Shown: piece after piece, positions 24,309 through 32,719 of the stretch
Layout: every line of letters begins with the position of its first letter
How positions within the stretch are numbered: the stretch's first letter is position 1
Assembly (NCBI RefSeq): GCF_030323865.1
Contig: NZ_CP066362.1
Location: 1,674,001 to 1,738,000 of the forward strand
Direction: 5' to 3'
Length of the DNA stretch: 64,000 bases
DNA from: Pseudarthrobacter defluvii
GTDB taxonomy: Bacteria; Actinomycetota; Actinomycetes; Actinomycetales; Micrococcaceae
The notes under the pieces: generated by a model
What the model was told of the DNA's origin: nothing
Database searches by the model: none
What the model saw: the letters and a program-made list of their open reading frames with translations, nothing else
Position numbers and translations under genes: made by a program

Positions 24309-25616
24309 GTGACCCCGTCTTCCACGAAGAAGGATTCCGCCGCCCAGGATGTCTTGTCCCCTGAGGAGAAGCAGGCCGCGACCAATGCCAAGCGGGCAGC
24401 TACGCGGGCAGCCAACAAGGCTTCGGCCGGCGCGGCTCCAGCGGACGGCAAGCGCGAGCCCAAGAAGCGTGGGCCCAAGCCTGGCGCCAAGGCTGCAGCA
24501 GAGGCTGCAGGAAAGTCCGCCGTTGATGCGGACGAGGTCGAGGACGCTGAGGAAGACCTCGACGTCCTCGAAGGCCCGGACGCAGTAGAGGATGCTGATA
24601 CCGACGCCGATCCCGTCAAGGGTGCAGTGGGCAGCGGCAAGGGCTTTGTCTACTCCGACGCAGATGATGACGATGCCCCCGTGCAGCAGGTCATGTCTGC
24701 CGGCGCAACGGCCGACCCCGTCAAGGACTATTTGAAGCAGATCGGTAAGGTGGCACTGCTCAACGCCGAGCAGGAAGTTGACCTTGCGCTGCGGATCGAA
24801 GCCGGGCTGTTCGCCGAGGAAAAGATCGCCGCTGACGACGGCTCCATGGATCCGAAGTACAAGCGTGAACTCGAATTCATCATCCACGACGGCAAGCGCG
24901 CCAAGAACCACCTGCTGGAAGCCAACCTCCGCCTGGTGGTCTCACTGGCCAAGCGCTACACCGGCCGCGGCATGCTGTTCCTGGACCTGATCCAGGAAGG
25001 CAACCTGGGCCTGATCCGCGCCGTGGAGAAGTTCGACTACACCAAGGGCTTCAAGTTCTCCACGTACGCCACCTGGTGGATCCGCCAGGCCATCACCCGC
25101 GCCATGGCTGACCAGGCCCGCACCATTCGTATCCCGGTGCACATGGTTGAAGTCATCAACAAGCTGGCACGTGTTCAGCGCCAGATGCTGCAGGACCTGG
25201 GCCGTGAACCCACGCCTGAAGAACTGGCACTGGAACTGGACATGACCCCCGAGAAGGTGGTCGAGGTCCAGAAGTACGGCCGCGAACCCATTTCGCTGCA
25301 CACGCCCCTGGGCGAGGACGGCGATTCAGAGTTCGGTGACCTGATCGAGGACTCCGAGGCCGTTGTTCCGGCTGACGCCGTGAGCTTCACCCTCCTGCAG
25401 GAGCAGCTGCACTCCGTGCTGGACACCCTCTCCGAACGCGAGGCCGGCGTGGTTGCCATGCGGTTCGGCCTGACTGACGGACAGCCGAAGACTTTAGACG
25501 AAATCGGCAAGGTCTATGGCGTCACCCGCGAGCGGATCCGCCAGATCGAATCAAAGACCATGTCCAAGCTGCGCCACCCCTCCAGGTCGCAGGTCCTGCG
25601 GGACTACCTGGACTAG
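24309..25616 (+). CDS. sigA: Principal RNA polymerase sigma factor
   Basis: A 435-residue group 1 sigma-70 factor. The N-terminus (about 1-130) is a lysine/alanine-rich then acidic extension typical of actinobacterial SigA/HrdB. Region 1.2 starts with [21 protein letters not shown] (about 135), and region 2 includes [15 protein letters not shown], the core-binding [19 protein letters not shown] and the melting segment [16 protein letters not shown]. Region 4 has the helix-turn-helix [13 protein letters not shown] and ends [15 protein letters not shown]. It directs transcription of housekeeping genes. The GTG start has GAAAGG six bases upstream. Two terminator hairpins follow. Confidence 0.97.
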   Translation: MTPSSTKKDSAAQDVLSPEEKQAATNAKRAATRAANKASAGAAPADGKREPKKRGPKPGAKAAAEAAGKSAVDADEVEDAEEDLDVLEGPDAVEDADTDADPVKGAVGSGKGFVYSDADDDDAPVQQVMSAGATADPVKDYLKQIGKVALLNAEQEVDLALRIEAGLFAEEKIAADDGSMDPKYKRELEFIIHDGKRAKNHLLEANLRLVVSLAKRYTGRGMLFLDLIQEGNLGLIRAVEKFDYTKGFKFSTYATWWIRQAITRAMADQARTIRIPVHMVEVINKLARVQRQMLQDLGREPTPEELALELDMTPEKVVEVQKYGREPISLHTPLGEDGDSEFGDLIEDSEAVVPADAVSFTLLQEQLHSVLDTLSEREAGVVAMRFGLTDGQPKTLDEIGKVYGVTRERIRQIESKTMSKLRHPSRSQVLRDYLD

Positions 25617-25647
25617 GTCCACCGGACGACTCAAACCGTACGAACCG

Positions 25648-25701
25648 GCAGGGGCCGGGCCGGACCCACCTTCTGGTGGCTCCCGCCCGGCCCCTGCTTT
25701 T
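25648..25701 (+). terminator. sigA terminator
   Basis: A 13-bp stem (25648-25660 with 25685-25697) with a smaller inner hairpin is followed by TTTT, 31 bases past the sigA stop. Confidence 0.85.
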
Positions 25702-25747
25702 CTGCTTGTACTTTCACAGGAAAATTCCGGTGGCGTGCCGTTAAACG

Positions 25748-25784
25748 CCTGCGGGGCCCTTCCGTTCTGGAAGGGCCCCGCAGG
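25748..25784. terminator. Second hairpin, between sigA and the DUF7455 gene
   Basis: A 16-bp perfect stem (25748-25763 with 25769-25784) has a 5-base loop. It probably terminates the convergent DUF7455 transcript and backs up the sigA terminator. Confidence 0.75.
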
Positions 25785-25807
25785 GTTCGTTGTTACCGAT
25801 GCCTCAT

Positions 25808-26029
25808 CTAGTCGATTTCCACGGCAGCTTTCTCATGAAGCTTTCCCGTCTCATCGTGCCAGTCGGAGCTCAAGGGCTTGAGCGTTGCCTCGACTGCACG
25901 GGCGTGGTGGCCGCAGAACAGCAGTTCACCGCCGGAGGACTCGAGTACAACCCGCACATATGCCTGGGCTCCGCAACGGTCGCACCGGTCGAGTGCGTTG
26001 AGTGTGCGATCTGCCACTGCTGTTGTCAT
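25808..26029 (-). CDS. Small zinc-binding protein, DUF7455 type
   Basis: A 73-residue protein with two paired metal-ligand groups: CDRCG (about residues 16-20) and FCGHHA (about 38-43), consistent with a zinc ribbon. The start MTTAVADRTLNALDRCDRCG is characteristic of a small conserved actinobacterial family usually placed beside parE and sigA. Function is unknown. The ATG has a perfect AAGGAGG Shine-Dalgarno sequence, and an AT-rich segment (TATATAG on the minus strand) lies upstream as a likely promoter. It is convergent with sigA and divergent from the topoisomerase gene. Confidence 0.85.
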   Translation of the reverse strand: MTTAVADRTLNALDRCDRCGAQAYVRVVLESSGGELLFCGHHARAVEATLKPLSSDWHDETGKLHEKAAVEID

Positions 26030-26285
26030 ATCGGCCTCCTTAGTAGATCAGTACATCTATATAACCAGCATTCGTATCCAAACCATCGCAAGGATGGGGC
26101 AAGTTCGCTGTGCGCGTATCCGCAAGGTTCGGTCAAGAAAGGCCAAGTTCCGCCCGTCACGGACACTGGTGGCACGGCGCACAGCCGCCGGCGGGTGTGG
26201 CAAACGGCTCCAGCCGCCGCTGCCGATTACCCTAGAAGGTGCGGTCCCAGTGCCGCGTCCACGTTCCTGAAGGAGTTCTTTACCA

Positions 26286-28394
26286 GTGGCACCTAGCTCT
26301 GAGTACACCGCCCGGCACCTCTCCGTCCTGGAGGGCCTCGAGGCCGTTCGCAAGCGCCCGGGCATGTACATCGGCTCAACCGACTCGCGCGGCCTTATGC
26401 ACTGCCTCTGGGAAATCATCGACAACTCCGTGGACGAGGCCCTGGCCGGATTTGGTCACGACATCCGCATCATCCTGCATGCGGACAACTCCGTGGAAAT
26501 CCACGACGACGGCCGCGGCATCCCGATCGACAAGGAGCCCAAGACGGGACTTACCGGCGTCGAGGTGGTCTTCACCAAGCTGCACGCGGGCGGAAAGTTC
26601 GGCGGCGGGTCCTACACCGCCTCGGGCGGCCTGCACGGCGTGGGCGCCTCGGTGGTTAACGCCCTGTCCTCGCGCCTGGACGTCGAGGTGGACCGCGGCG
26701 GCAAGACCTATCGGATGTCCTTCCGCCGTGGTGAACCCGGCCGCTTTAAGGACACCGGTTCCCGGCTGGACCCGGCCGCGCCATTCACGCCGTTCGTCAA
26801 CGACTCCGTCCTGGACGTGGTGGGCAAGGCCAAGCGCGGCGTCACCGGCACCAGGATCCGCTACTGGGCGGACCGGCAGATCTTCACGCCCGATGCCAAG
26901 TTCTCCTACGAGGATCTCGTGGCCCGGGCCCGCCAGACCTCCTTCCTGGTGCCCGGCCTCAAGCTCACGGTGCGGGACGAGCGCAGGCTGGCCGGGACTC
27001 CCGGTGAAGCGGGCCCCCACGAGGAGGTCTTCCACCACGACGGCGGCATCTCCGAGTTCGTCGAGTTCCTCGCCGCCGATCCCGCCGTCACCGATGTGTG
27101 GCGGCTGCATGGCTCAGGGAAGTTCAAGGAGACCGTCCCGGTCCTCGACGAACGTGGCCACAGCCAGTTGGCCGAAGTTGAGCGTGACTGCGAGGTGGAC
27201 GTGGCGCTCCGCTGGGGAATCGGCTACGACAGCACTGTGCGGAGCTTCGTGAACATCATCGCCACCCCCAAGGGCGGCACGCACCAATCGGGGTTTGAAC
27301 AGGCGCTGATCAAGACCTTCCGCAAGGCGGTGGAAGCCAACGCCCGCAAACTGAAGGCCGGCAACGACAAGATCGAAAAGGACGACATCTTCGCCGGCCT
27401 GACGGCAGTGCTGACCGTCCGGCTCGCTGAGCCGCAGTTCGAGGGCCAGACCAAGGAAATCCTGGGTACCAGCGCCGTCCGCGCCATCGTGGCCCGCGTG
27501 GTGGAAAAGGAGATCTCCGCCAAGCTGTCCGCCAGCAACCGGAATGACAAGGCCCAGTCCGCGCTGTTGCTGGAAAAGATCGTCAACGAGATGAAGTCCC
27601 GCATCTCGGCGCGTGTGCACAAGGAGACCCAACGGCGCAAGAATGCGCTGGAAACCTCCTCCATGCCCACCAAGCTCGCCGACTGCCGGACGGACGACGT
27701 CGAACGTTCCGAACTGTTCATCGTGGAAGGTGATTCCGCGCTGGGCACCGCCAAGCTGGCCCGCTCCTCCGACTTCCAGGCCCTGCTGCCCATCCGCGGC
27801 AAAATCCTCAACGTCCAGAAGGCATCGGTGGGGGACATGCTCTCCAACGCCGAATGCGCAGCCCTCATCCAGGTAGTGGGCGCAGGCTCCGGCCGCAGCT
27901 TCGACATCAGCGCCGCCCGCTACGGCAAGGTGATCCTGATGACGGACGCCGACGTTGACGGCGCCCACATCCGGACCCTGCTGCTGACCTTGTTCTTCCG
28001 CTACATGCGGCCCATGATCCTTGAAGGCAGGGTGTTCGCCGCGGTGCCCCCGCTGCACCGCGTGGAGGTGATCAACGCCGGCCAAAAGGCCAACGAGATG
28101 ATCTACACCTACTCCGAAGCCGAACTGCACGTGCTGCTGGCCCGCCTGGCCAAGGAAGGCAAGCGGTACAAGGAACCGATCCAGCGCTACAAGGGCCTGG
28201 GGGAGATGGACGCCGAGCAGCTGGCCGAAACCACCATGGATCCCCGGCACCGCACCCTGCGCAAGGTGGGGATCGAAAACGCGCAACAGGCTGAGGAGAT
28301 TTTCGACCTGCTGATGGGCTCGGACGTGTCGCCGCGCAAGGACTTTATCATCGCCGGCGCCTCAAGCCTGGACCGGGAGCGCATCGACGCCTGA
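26286..28394 (+). CDS. parE: DNA topoisomerase IV subunit B
   Basis: A 702-residue type IIA topoisomerase ATPase subunit. The GHKL ATPase domain shows RKRPGMYIGST, the catalytic Glu43 with Asn47 in EIIDNSVDEAL, and the DDGRGIPID and GGLHGVG loops. The transducer domain is mid-protein. The TOPRIM domain has VEGDSALG (Glu481) and TDADVDGAHI (about 553-557), and the C-terminus has the RYKGLGEMDAEQL motif. It pairs with the A subunit at 36795-39311 to decatenate chromosomes. The alternative, a gyrase B, is less likely because actinobacterial gyrB normally lies near dnaA with recF. The GTG start has AAGGAG upstream. Confidence 0.9.
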   Translation: MAPSSEYTARHLSVLEGLEAVRKRPGMYIGSTDSRGLMHCLWEIIDNSVDEALAGFGHDIRIILHADNSVEIHDDGRGIPIDKEPKTGLTGVEVVFTKLHAGGKFGGGSYTASGGLHGVGASVVNALSSRLDVEVDRGGKTYRMSFRRGEPGRFKDTGSRLDPAAPFTPFVNDSVLDVVGKAKRGVTGTRIRYWADRQIFTPDAKFSYEDLVARARQTSFLVPGLKLTVRDERRLAGTPGEAGPHEEVFHHDGGISEFVEFLAADPAVTDVWRLHGSGKFKETVPVLDERGHSQLAEVERDCEVDVALRWGIGYDSTVRSFVNIIATPKGGTHQSGFEQALIKTFRKAVEANARKLKAGNDKIEKDDIFAGLTAVLTVRLAEPQFEGQTKEILGTSAVRAIVARVVEKEISAKLSASNRNDKAQSALLLEKIVNEMKSRISARVHKETQRRKNALETSSMPTKLADCRTDDVERSELFIVEGDSALGTAKLARSSDFQALLPIRGKILNVQKASVGDMLSNAECAALIQVVGAGSGRSFDISAARYGKVILMTDADVDGAHIRTLLLTLFFRYMRPMILEGRVFAAVPPLHRVEVINAGQKANEMIYTYSEAELHVLLARLAKEGKRYKEPIQRYKGLGEMDAEQLAETTMDPRHRTLRKVGIENAQQAEEIFDLLMGSDVSPRKDFIIAGASSLDRERIDA

Positions 28395-28404
28395 CGGCGG
28401 CGGG

Positions 28405-29397
28405 TCAGCCGAGCAGTCCGGGAACCACCAGGAGCGCGGTGGGCAGCGCGAGCAGCAGGACGCTGCCTGCCATAACGGCGCTGCGGAGGGCGGAAGGAAG
28501 CGGAGGCTGGGGCGTCAGGAGCCGGCTGACACGGGAAGCTGCGGTGCGGACCGCATCCGAACCGGATCCGCCCGACGCCGCCTCAAGCCCGGACAGGGCC
28601 AGCGTGGGCGAGGATGGCCGGACGCTTCCGGCGCCGGCCTCCGTGGCGGAACCGCTGGCCACGATGGCGATGGCCTTGATGAGGGTGGCTTTGCTCTCGG
28701 TCCGCAGGGCGACATCATCGGCCAGCATCTCGATGAGGGAGTTCACGGATTCCTGGGCAAGCCGGGTGGTGGGCAGCCACGGAAGGGCCTGCCGCCACGC
28801 GGCGAAGGCCCAGAGCAGGAGGTGGTGCCGCTGGCTCAGGTGGGCGTTCTCGTGAATCAGCACGGCCCGAAGTTCTGCCGGTTCGAGCGCCGCCATCAGG
28901 CCGTCCGACAGGACTGTCACGGAACGCGCGCCGCCGGGAAGGCAGTACGCCACGGGGGAGTCGTGGCTGATGACCAGGGTCCCGGCGTCCTGGCCGGAGG
29001 GCGACGCCAGCAGGGCAAGCATTTCGCGGTGCCGCCGCCGCTGCCGCTGGATCTTGTAGTACGTCAGCAGCAGGGTGAACACCAGGTGGACGGTGAGCAG
29101 GGCGGCAGTGGACAGGGCAAAGATGTGCCAGAACCCCAGGGCTGTAGTGGGGGCGTTGAAAAGCACCATGCCGGCAAGGCCGCGGAGGCCTGCGATGAGG
29201 TTGTCGCCGATGGGCTCCAGGCCGTAGACCAACATGGCGCCGATCATGGACAGCCCGCCTGCTAGCGCGATCGCCTGCCACAGCAGCATGGCCGTGAACG
29301 GCGACCTGGCCGGCCATTGCGCCCGTGACAGGAGGATCGGCACCGGCCACGCCAGGACTATCGCAAGGACCGCCAGCAGGTATGAGGCCCAGAACAT
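28405..29397 (-). CDS. M56 family metallopeptidase (BlaR1-like, no sensor domain)
   Basis: A 330-residue membrane zinc protease. Three N-terminal helices (about 4-23, 36-57 and 92-113) lead to a cytoplasmic protease domain with HENAH (182-186) followed by LSQRHHLLLW, and the C-terminus has one last helix (about 305-328). This is the transmembrane-protease half of BlaR1/MecR1, but the protein ends where the extracellular penicillin-binding domain would begin, so beta-lactam sensing is not expected. It lies six bases after the BlaI-type gene, which it probably inactivates by cleavage on receiving a signal. The neighbouring divergent operon encodes cytochrome bd. Confidence in family is high, in the signal none. 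Confidence 0.86.
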   Translation of the reverse strand: MFWASYLLAVLAIVLAWPVPILLSRAQWPARSPFTAMLLWQAIALAGGLSMIGAMLVYGLEPIGDNLIAGLRGLAGMVLFNAPTTALGFWHIFALSTAALLTVHLVFTLLLTYYKIQRQRRRHREMLALLASPSGQDAGTLVISHDSPVAYCLPGGARSVTVLSDGLMAALEPAELRAVLIHENAHLSQRHHLLLWAFAAWRQALPWLPTTRLAQESVNSLIEMLADDVALRTESKATLIKAIAIVASGSATEAGAGSVRPSSPTLALSGLEAASGGSGSDAVRTAASRVSRLLTPQPPLPSALRSAVMAGSVLLLALPTALLVVPGLLG

Positions 29398-29403
29398 GGT
29401 GTG

Positions 29404-29787
29404 TTAGACGCGGCCCAGAAGTTTGCGCAGCGTCTCGGCTTCACCTTCGGACACCGACCCGATGAACCGGGCCAGGACGGCCTCGCGGTCCGGGGCGGAT
29501 CCAAGGACCTCGTGCATGAGTTCCGCGGTGTGGTCTGCACGGCTGGACACAGCCTGGTAGCGGTGGGGGCGGGTGCCGCGTTCGCGCTCAACCAGGCCCT
29601 TCTTCTCCAGGCGGGAAAGTACGGTGAGCACCGTGGTGACGGCCAGTTCCTTGCCTTCGTGGCCAGAGCCGCCCTGCGCCGCCGACGTGCGCGCCAACTG
29701 ATCCCTCAGGGTATTGGCCGTAGCCGCTTCCTGGCCCGCCCAGAGCAGGTCCATCACTGCCCGTTCCAGTTCACCAAGACTCGCCAT
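29404..29787 (-). CDS. BlaI/MecI/CopY family transcriptional repressor
   Basis: A 127-residue winged-helix repressor. The DNA-binding domain occupies residues 1-75 (LGELERAVMDLLWAGQEAATA, then TTVLTVLSRLEKKGLVERER), and the C-terminal helices (about 80-127) form the dimerisation domain. Family members bind TACA/TGTA-type palindromes and are released when cleaved by the partner protease, here the downstream M56 gene. Three perfect TTCTAC-N5-GTAGAA palindromes lie in the 261-bp region shared with cydA, one at its own promoter and two upstream of cydA. The likely targets are therefore itself, cydABDC and the membrane protein at 14393-14746. Confidence 0.9.
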   Translation of the reverse strand: MASLGELERAVMDLLWAGQEAATANTLRDQLARTSAAQGGSGHEGKELAVTTVLTVLSRLEKKGLVERERGTRPHRYQAVSSRADHTAELMHEVLGSAPDREAVLARFIGSVSEGEAETLRKLLGRV

Positions 29788-29866
29788 GTCACTTTTCCTT
29801 TATTTCCCCGCACCGTGCGCCGTAGGGCACCCGGTGACGTCACGCGGTTGTTCAACTACACAACTA

Positions 29867-29872
29867 AATTTA
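29867..29872 (-). promoter_or_regulatory. Candidate -10 hexamer TAAATT of the blaI-M56 operon
   Basis: TAAATT on the minus strand lies 80 bases before the blaI start. The matching -35 position (29890-29895) falls at the edge of the palindrome at 29891-29907, as expected for autorepression. Confidence 0.4.
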
Positions 29873-29890
29873 CCCCGAAAACTCCCAACC

Positions 29891-29907
29891 TTCTACATGG
29901 GGTAGAA
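29891..29907. promoter_or_regulatory. BlaI-type operator 1
   Basis: A perfect dyad TTCTAC-N5-GTAGAA in the divergent blaI-cydA region, next to the presumed blaI -35 element. Confidence 0.7.
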
Positions 29908-29978
29908 CATCTGGCGCGCCGCGCCCCGACGCGCGATCCTAGGGGAGGGCGGGAAGTTTCCGTCCGTCGTCGAGGATG

Positions 29979-29995
29979 TTCTACACTTTGTAGAA
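29979..29995. promoter_or_regulatory. BlaI-type operator 2
   Basis: A perfect dyad TTCTAC-N5-GTAGAA whose centre also contains TACA-N3-TGTA, the classical BlaI/MecI/CopY core. It lies 24 bp upstream of operator 3, in phase on the helix. Confidence 0.75.
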
Positions 29996-30002
29996 GTTGG
30001 AG

Positions 30003-30019
30003 TTCTACGAAGCGTAGAA
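30003..30019. promoter_or_regulatory. BlaI-type operator 3
   Basis: A perfect dyad TTCTAC-N5-GTAGAA ending 29 bases before the cydA ATG, over the expected cydA promoter. TAACAG at 30032-30037 is a possible -10. Confidence 0.75.
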
Positions 30020-30048
30020 AACTGCAGTTGCTAACAGTAGGGACCGCC

Positions 30049-31653
30049 ATGGACGCCTTGGAAATCGCACGCTGGCAATTCGGCATCACCACCGTCTACC
30101 ACTTCATGATGGTGCCGCTGACCATCGGCCTGGGGCTGGTGGTGGCCGTCATCCAGACAGCCTGGTACCGCACCGGGAAGCCCGAATACCTGCGCATGAC
30201 CAAGTTCTGGGGAAAGCTGTTCCTCATCAACTTCATCATGGGCGTGGCCACGGGCATCGTCCAGGAGTTCCAGTTCGGCATGGCCTGGAGCGAGTACAGC
30301 CGCTTCGTGGGGGACGTCTTCGGTGCGCCCCTGGCCCTTGAGGCGCTCCTGGCCTTCTTCGTCGAGTCCACCTTCCTGGGCCTGTGGATCTTCGGCTGGA
30401 AGCAGCTCAAGCCGGCCATCCACCTCGCCTGCCTCTGGGTGGCGGTCATCGGATCAGCGCTCTCCGCCTACTTCATCATCGTGGCCAACAGCTGGATGCA
30501 GCACCCGGTGGGGGTGGAGATGATTAACGGCCGGCCCGTCATGACCGACGCCTGGGCTGTCTTCACCAACAACACCGCGCTCGTGGCCGTCCCGCACACC
30601 CTGTTCGGCGCCCTCGCCGTTGCCGGCGGCTTCCTCCTGGGCATCGCCTGGTACCACCTGTGGCGGCGGCGGCAGGACGGCGTGGACACCGTGGGCGCCG
30701 ACGGCCGGGTGGTGCCGGGTGAAGACATCCGCATCCCCGGCCGTGACCGGGCCGACCACAACGTATGGATCCGGTCCCTGCGCATCGGCGCCGTGGTGGC
30801 CATGATCTCCTTTGCCGGCACCGCCGTCACAGGCGACCTCCAGGGCAAGCTGATGTTCCAGCAGCAGCCTATGAAGATGGCCGCCGCGGAGGCGGCGTGC
30901 CACGACGGCACCGGCTTCTCCGTCCTGAGCGTCGGCAACGTGGGCTCGAAGAACTGCGACGACGTCGTGGCCGTGATCGAGGTCCCCGGCATCCTCTCCT
31001 TCCTGGCCAAGGGCGATTTCACCACTGAGGTTAAGGGCGTGAACAGCCTGCTCCCCGAGTACAAGGAGAAGTACGGCACCAACCTCCCCGACAATCCGAT
31101 CTACGGGGACCGCGCCGGCCAGGAGATCCAGTACGTGCCCGTCATGGAGGTCACCTACTGGGGCTTTCGGATGATGATCGGCTTCGGCGGCCTTGCCGCC
31201 CTGGCTGCACTGGTGGCCCTCTGGCTCACCCGCAAGGGGACGGTGCCTGAGTCACGGTGGCTGATGCGGCTGGCAGTCTTCGGCATCCTGGCTCCCTTCG
31301 GCGCCAACGCAGCCGGCTGGATCTTTACCGAAATGGGTCGCCAGCCGTTCGTCGTGGCGCCTAACCCGGATCCCAGCGGCATCGACCAGGTCTTCATGTT
31401 TACCGCCGCCGCCGTATCCCCGGGTGTCTCCGCAGGGGAACTCATTGCCTCGCTGGTGGCGCTGACCGCCGTGTACGCCGTCCTGCTGGTGGTGGAAGTG
31501 AAACTCCTGGTCAAGTACATCCGCGGCGGCGTGGTTTCCGCGATGCCGGAACTCGCGCACGCACCTGCGGACGAGAACGAGGACCAGACGCCCAACCCCG
31601 GCGGCAACGGTGAATCCAAACCCGCCGACGACGTCCTGGCCTTCGCCTACTAG
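30049..31653 (+). CDS. cydA: Cytochrome bd ubiquinol/menaquinol oxidase subunit I
   Basis: A 534-residue haem-bearing subunit of the high-affinity terminal oxidase in the plasma membrane. It has the expected polytopic layout and ligand residues: His18 (YHFMMVP), Glu98 and Glu106 (APLALEALLAFFVES), His183 (VPHTLFGALA) and the GRQPF segment near residue 430. ATG 30049 starts the homologous sequence MDALEIARWQFG; the frame is open further upstream across the operators but without homology. It heads cydA-cydB-cydDC. It is probably repressed through the palindromes at 29979-30019. Confidence 0.96.
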   Translation: MDALEIARWQFGITTVYHFMMVPLTIGLGLVVAVIQTAWYRTGKPEYLRMTKFWGKLFLINFIMGVATGIVQEFQFGMAWSEYSRFVGDVFGAPLALEALLAFFVESTFLGLWIFGWKQLKPAIHLACLWVAVIGSALSAYFIIVANSWMQHPVGVEMINGRPVMTDAWAVFTNNTALVAVPHTLFGALAVAGGFLLGIAWYHLWRRRQDGVDTVGADGRVVPGEDIRIPGRDRADHNVWIRSLRIGAVVAMISFAGTAVTGDLQGKLMFQQQPMKMAAAEAACHDGTGFSVLSVGNVGSKNCDDVVAVIEVPGILSFLAKGDFTTEVKGVNSLLPEYKEKYGTNLPDNPIYGDRAGQEIQYVPVMEVTYWGFRMMIGFGGLAALAALVALWLTRKGTVPESRWLMRLAVFGILAPFGANAAGWIFTEMGRQPFVVAPNPDPSGIDQVFMFTAAAVSPGVSAGELIASLVALTAVYAVLLVVEVKLLVKYIRGGVVSAMPELAHAPADENEDQTPNPGGNGESKPADDVLAFAY

Positions 31654-31668
31654 CAGAGGAAACAAACA

Positions 31669-32718
31669 ATGGAACTGCTTCCCACCATATGGTTCATCGC
31701 CATCGCGGTGCTGTGGACCGGCTACCTCTTCCTGGAGGGCTTCGACCTGGGGGTCGGGATGCTGATGAAGCTCTTCGCCCGTAACAATACGGAGCGCCGC
31801 GTACTGCTGAACACCATCGGACCCGTCTGGGACGGCAACGAGGTTTGGCTGCTGACCGCCGGCGGCGCCACCTTCGCCGCCTTCCCCCTCTGGTACGCGT
31901 CGCTGTTCTCCGCGCTCTACCTGCCGCTGCTGGTGGTCCTGCTGGCGCTGATCTTCCGTGCGGTCGCGTTCGAGTACCGGGGCAAGGTGGACACTGACAG
32001 CTGGCGGAACCGGTGGGACTGGGCCATCGCGCTGGGATCCTTCTTCGCGGCTTTCGGCGTGGGCGCCGCCCTGGCCCTCACCACCACCGGCCTTCCGCTG
32101 AACGCCAACGGCGACCGGGAAGGCGGCCCCATGGCCTGGTTCAGCGGTTACGCACTGCTGGGCGGACTCGCCGTCGTGGGTTTCTCACTCCTCCACGCCC
32201 TGGCCTTCCTGGCCCTCAAGACCGACGGCGAGGTCCGGCACCGTGCCCGCCAGTGGGTCGTGCGGCTCCTGCCGGTCCTGCTCCTGCCCATCGCGGCATG
32301 GGCCCTTGCCATCCAGTTCCTGGACGGCAAGCCGTGGACCTGGGCCGCCGTCGTGCTGGCCGTTGGCGCTGCCGCCACCGCCTGGTGGCTGGCCCGGAAC
32401 GGTTCCGAAGGCAGGGCCTTCCTGGCCCTTGGTGCCTTCCTGGTCCTGGGCACCGCATCCATCTTCGGGGCCGTGTTCCCGGTGGTGCTGCCTTCCACGC
32501 TGGACGGCGCCTTTGACCTCACCATCTCCAACGCCTCATCCTCGGACTACACACTGGGCCTGATGAGCATCGTGGCGGCCTTTGGGCTTCCCCTGGTGAT
32601 TGCCTACCAGGCCTGGACCTACTGGGTGTTCCGCCGCCGCGTCAGTGCCGCCCACATTCCCGAAGCGCACAGCTTCCTCCCTGCCATCGCCGCCAAGGCC
32701 TTCACCACAAAGGGCTGA
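31669..32718 (+). CDS. cydB: Cytochrome bd oxidase subunit II
   Basis: A 349-residue membrane subunit that pairs with CydA. The N-terminal signature WFIAIAVLWTGYLFLEGFDLG, the GPVWDGNEVWLL loop and the FEYRGK segment are diagnostic. Roughly eight to nine hydrophobic helices are visible. AGAGGAA lies seven bases before the ATG, and only 15 bp separate it from cydA. The next gene starts one base after its stop, so cydB and cydDC are translated together. Confidence 0.96.
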   Translation: MELLPTIWFIAIAVLWTGYLFLEGFDLGVGMLMKLFARNNTERRVLLNTIGPVWDGNEVWLLTAGGATFAAFPLWYASLFSALYLPLLVVLLALIFRAVAFEYRGKVDTDSWRNRWDWAIALGSFFAAFGVGAALALTTTGLPLNANGDREGGPMAWFSGYALLGGLAVVGFSLLHALAFLALKTDGEVRHRARQWVVRLLPVLLLPIAAWALAIQFLDGKPWTWAAVVLAVGAAATAWWLARNGSEGRAFLALGAFLVLGTASIFGAVFPVVLPSTLDGAFDLTISNASSSDYTLGLMSIVAAFGLPLVIAYQAWTYWVFRRRVSAAHIPEAHSFLPAIAAKAFTTKG

Positions 32719-32719
32719 C

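Noticed and set aside
29401..30048. N-terminal extension of cydA
   Set aside because: The frame runs through the operators and opposite blaI; CydA homology starts at ATG 30049.
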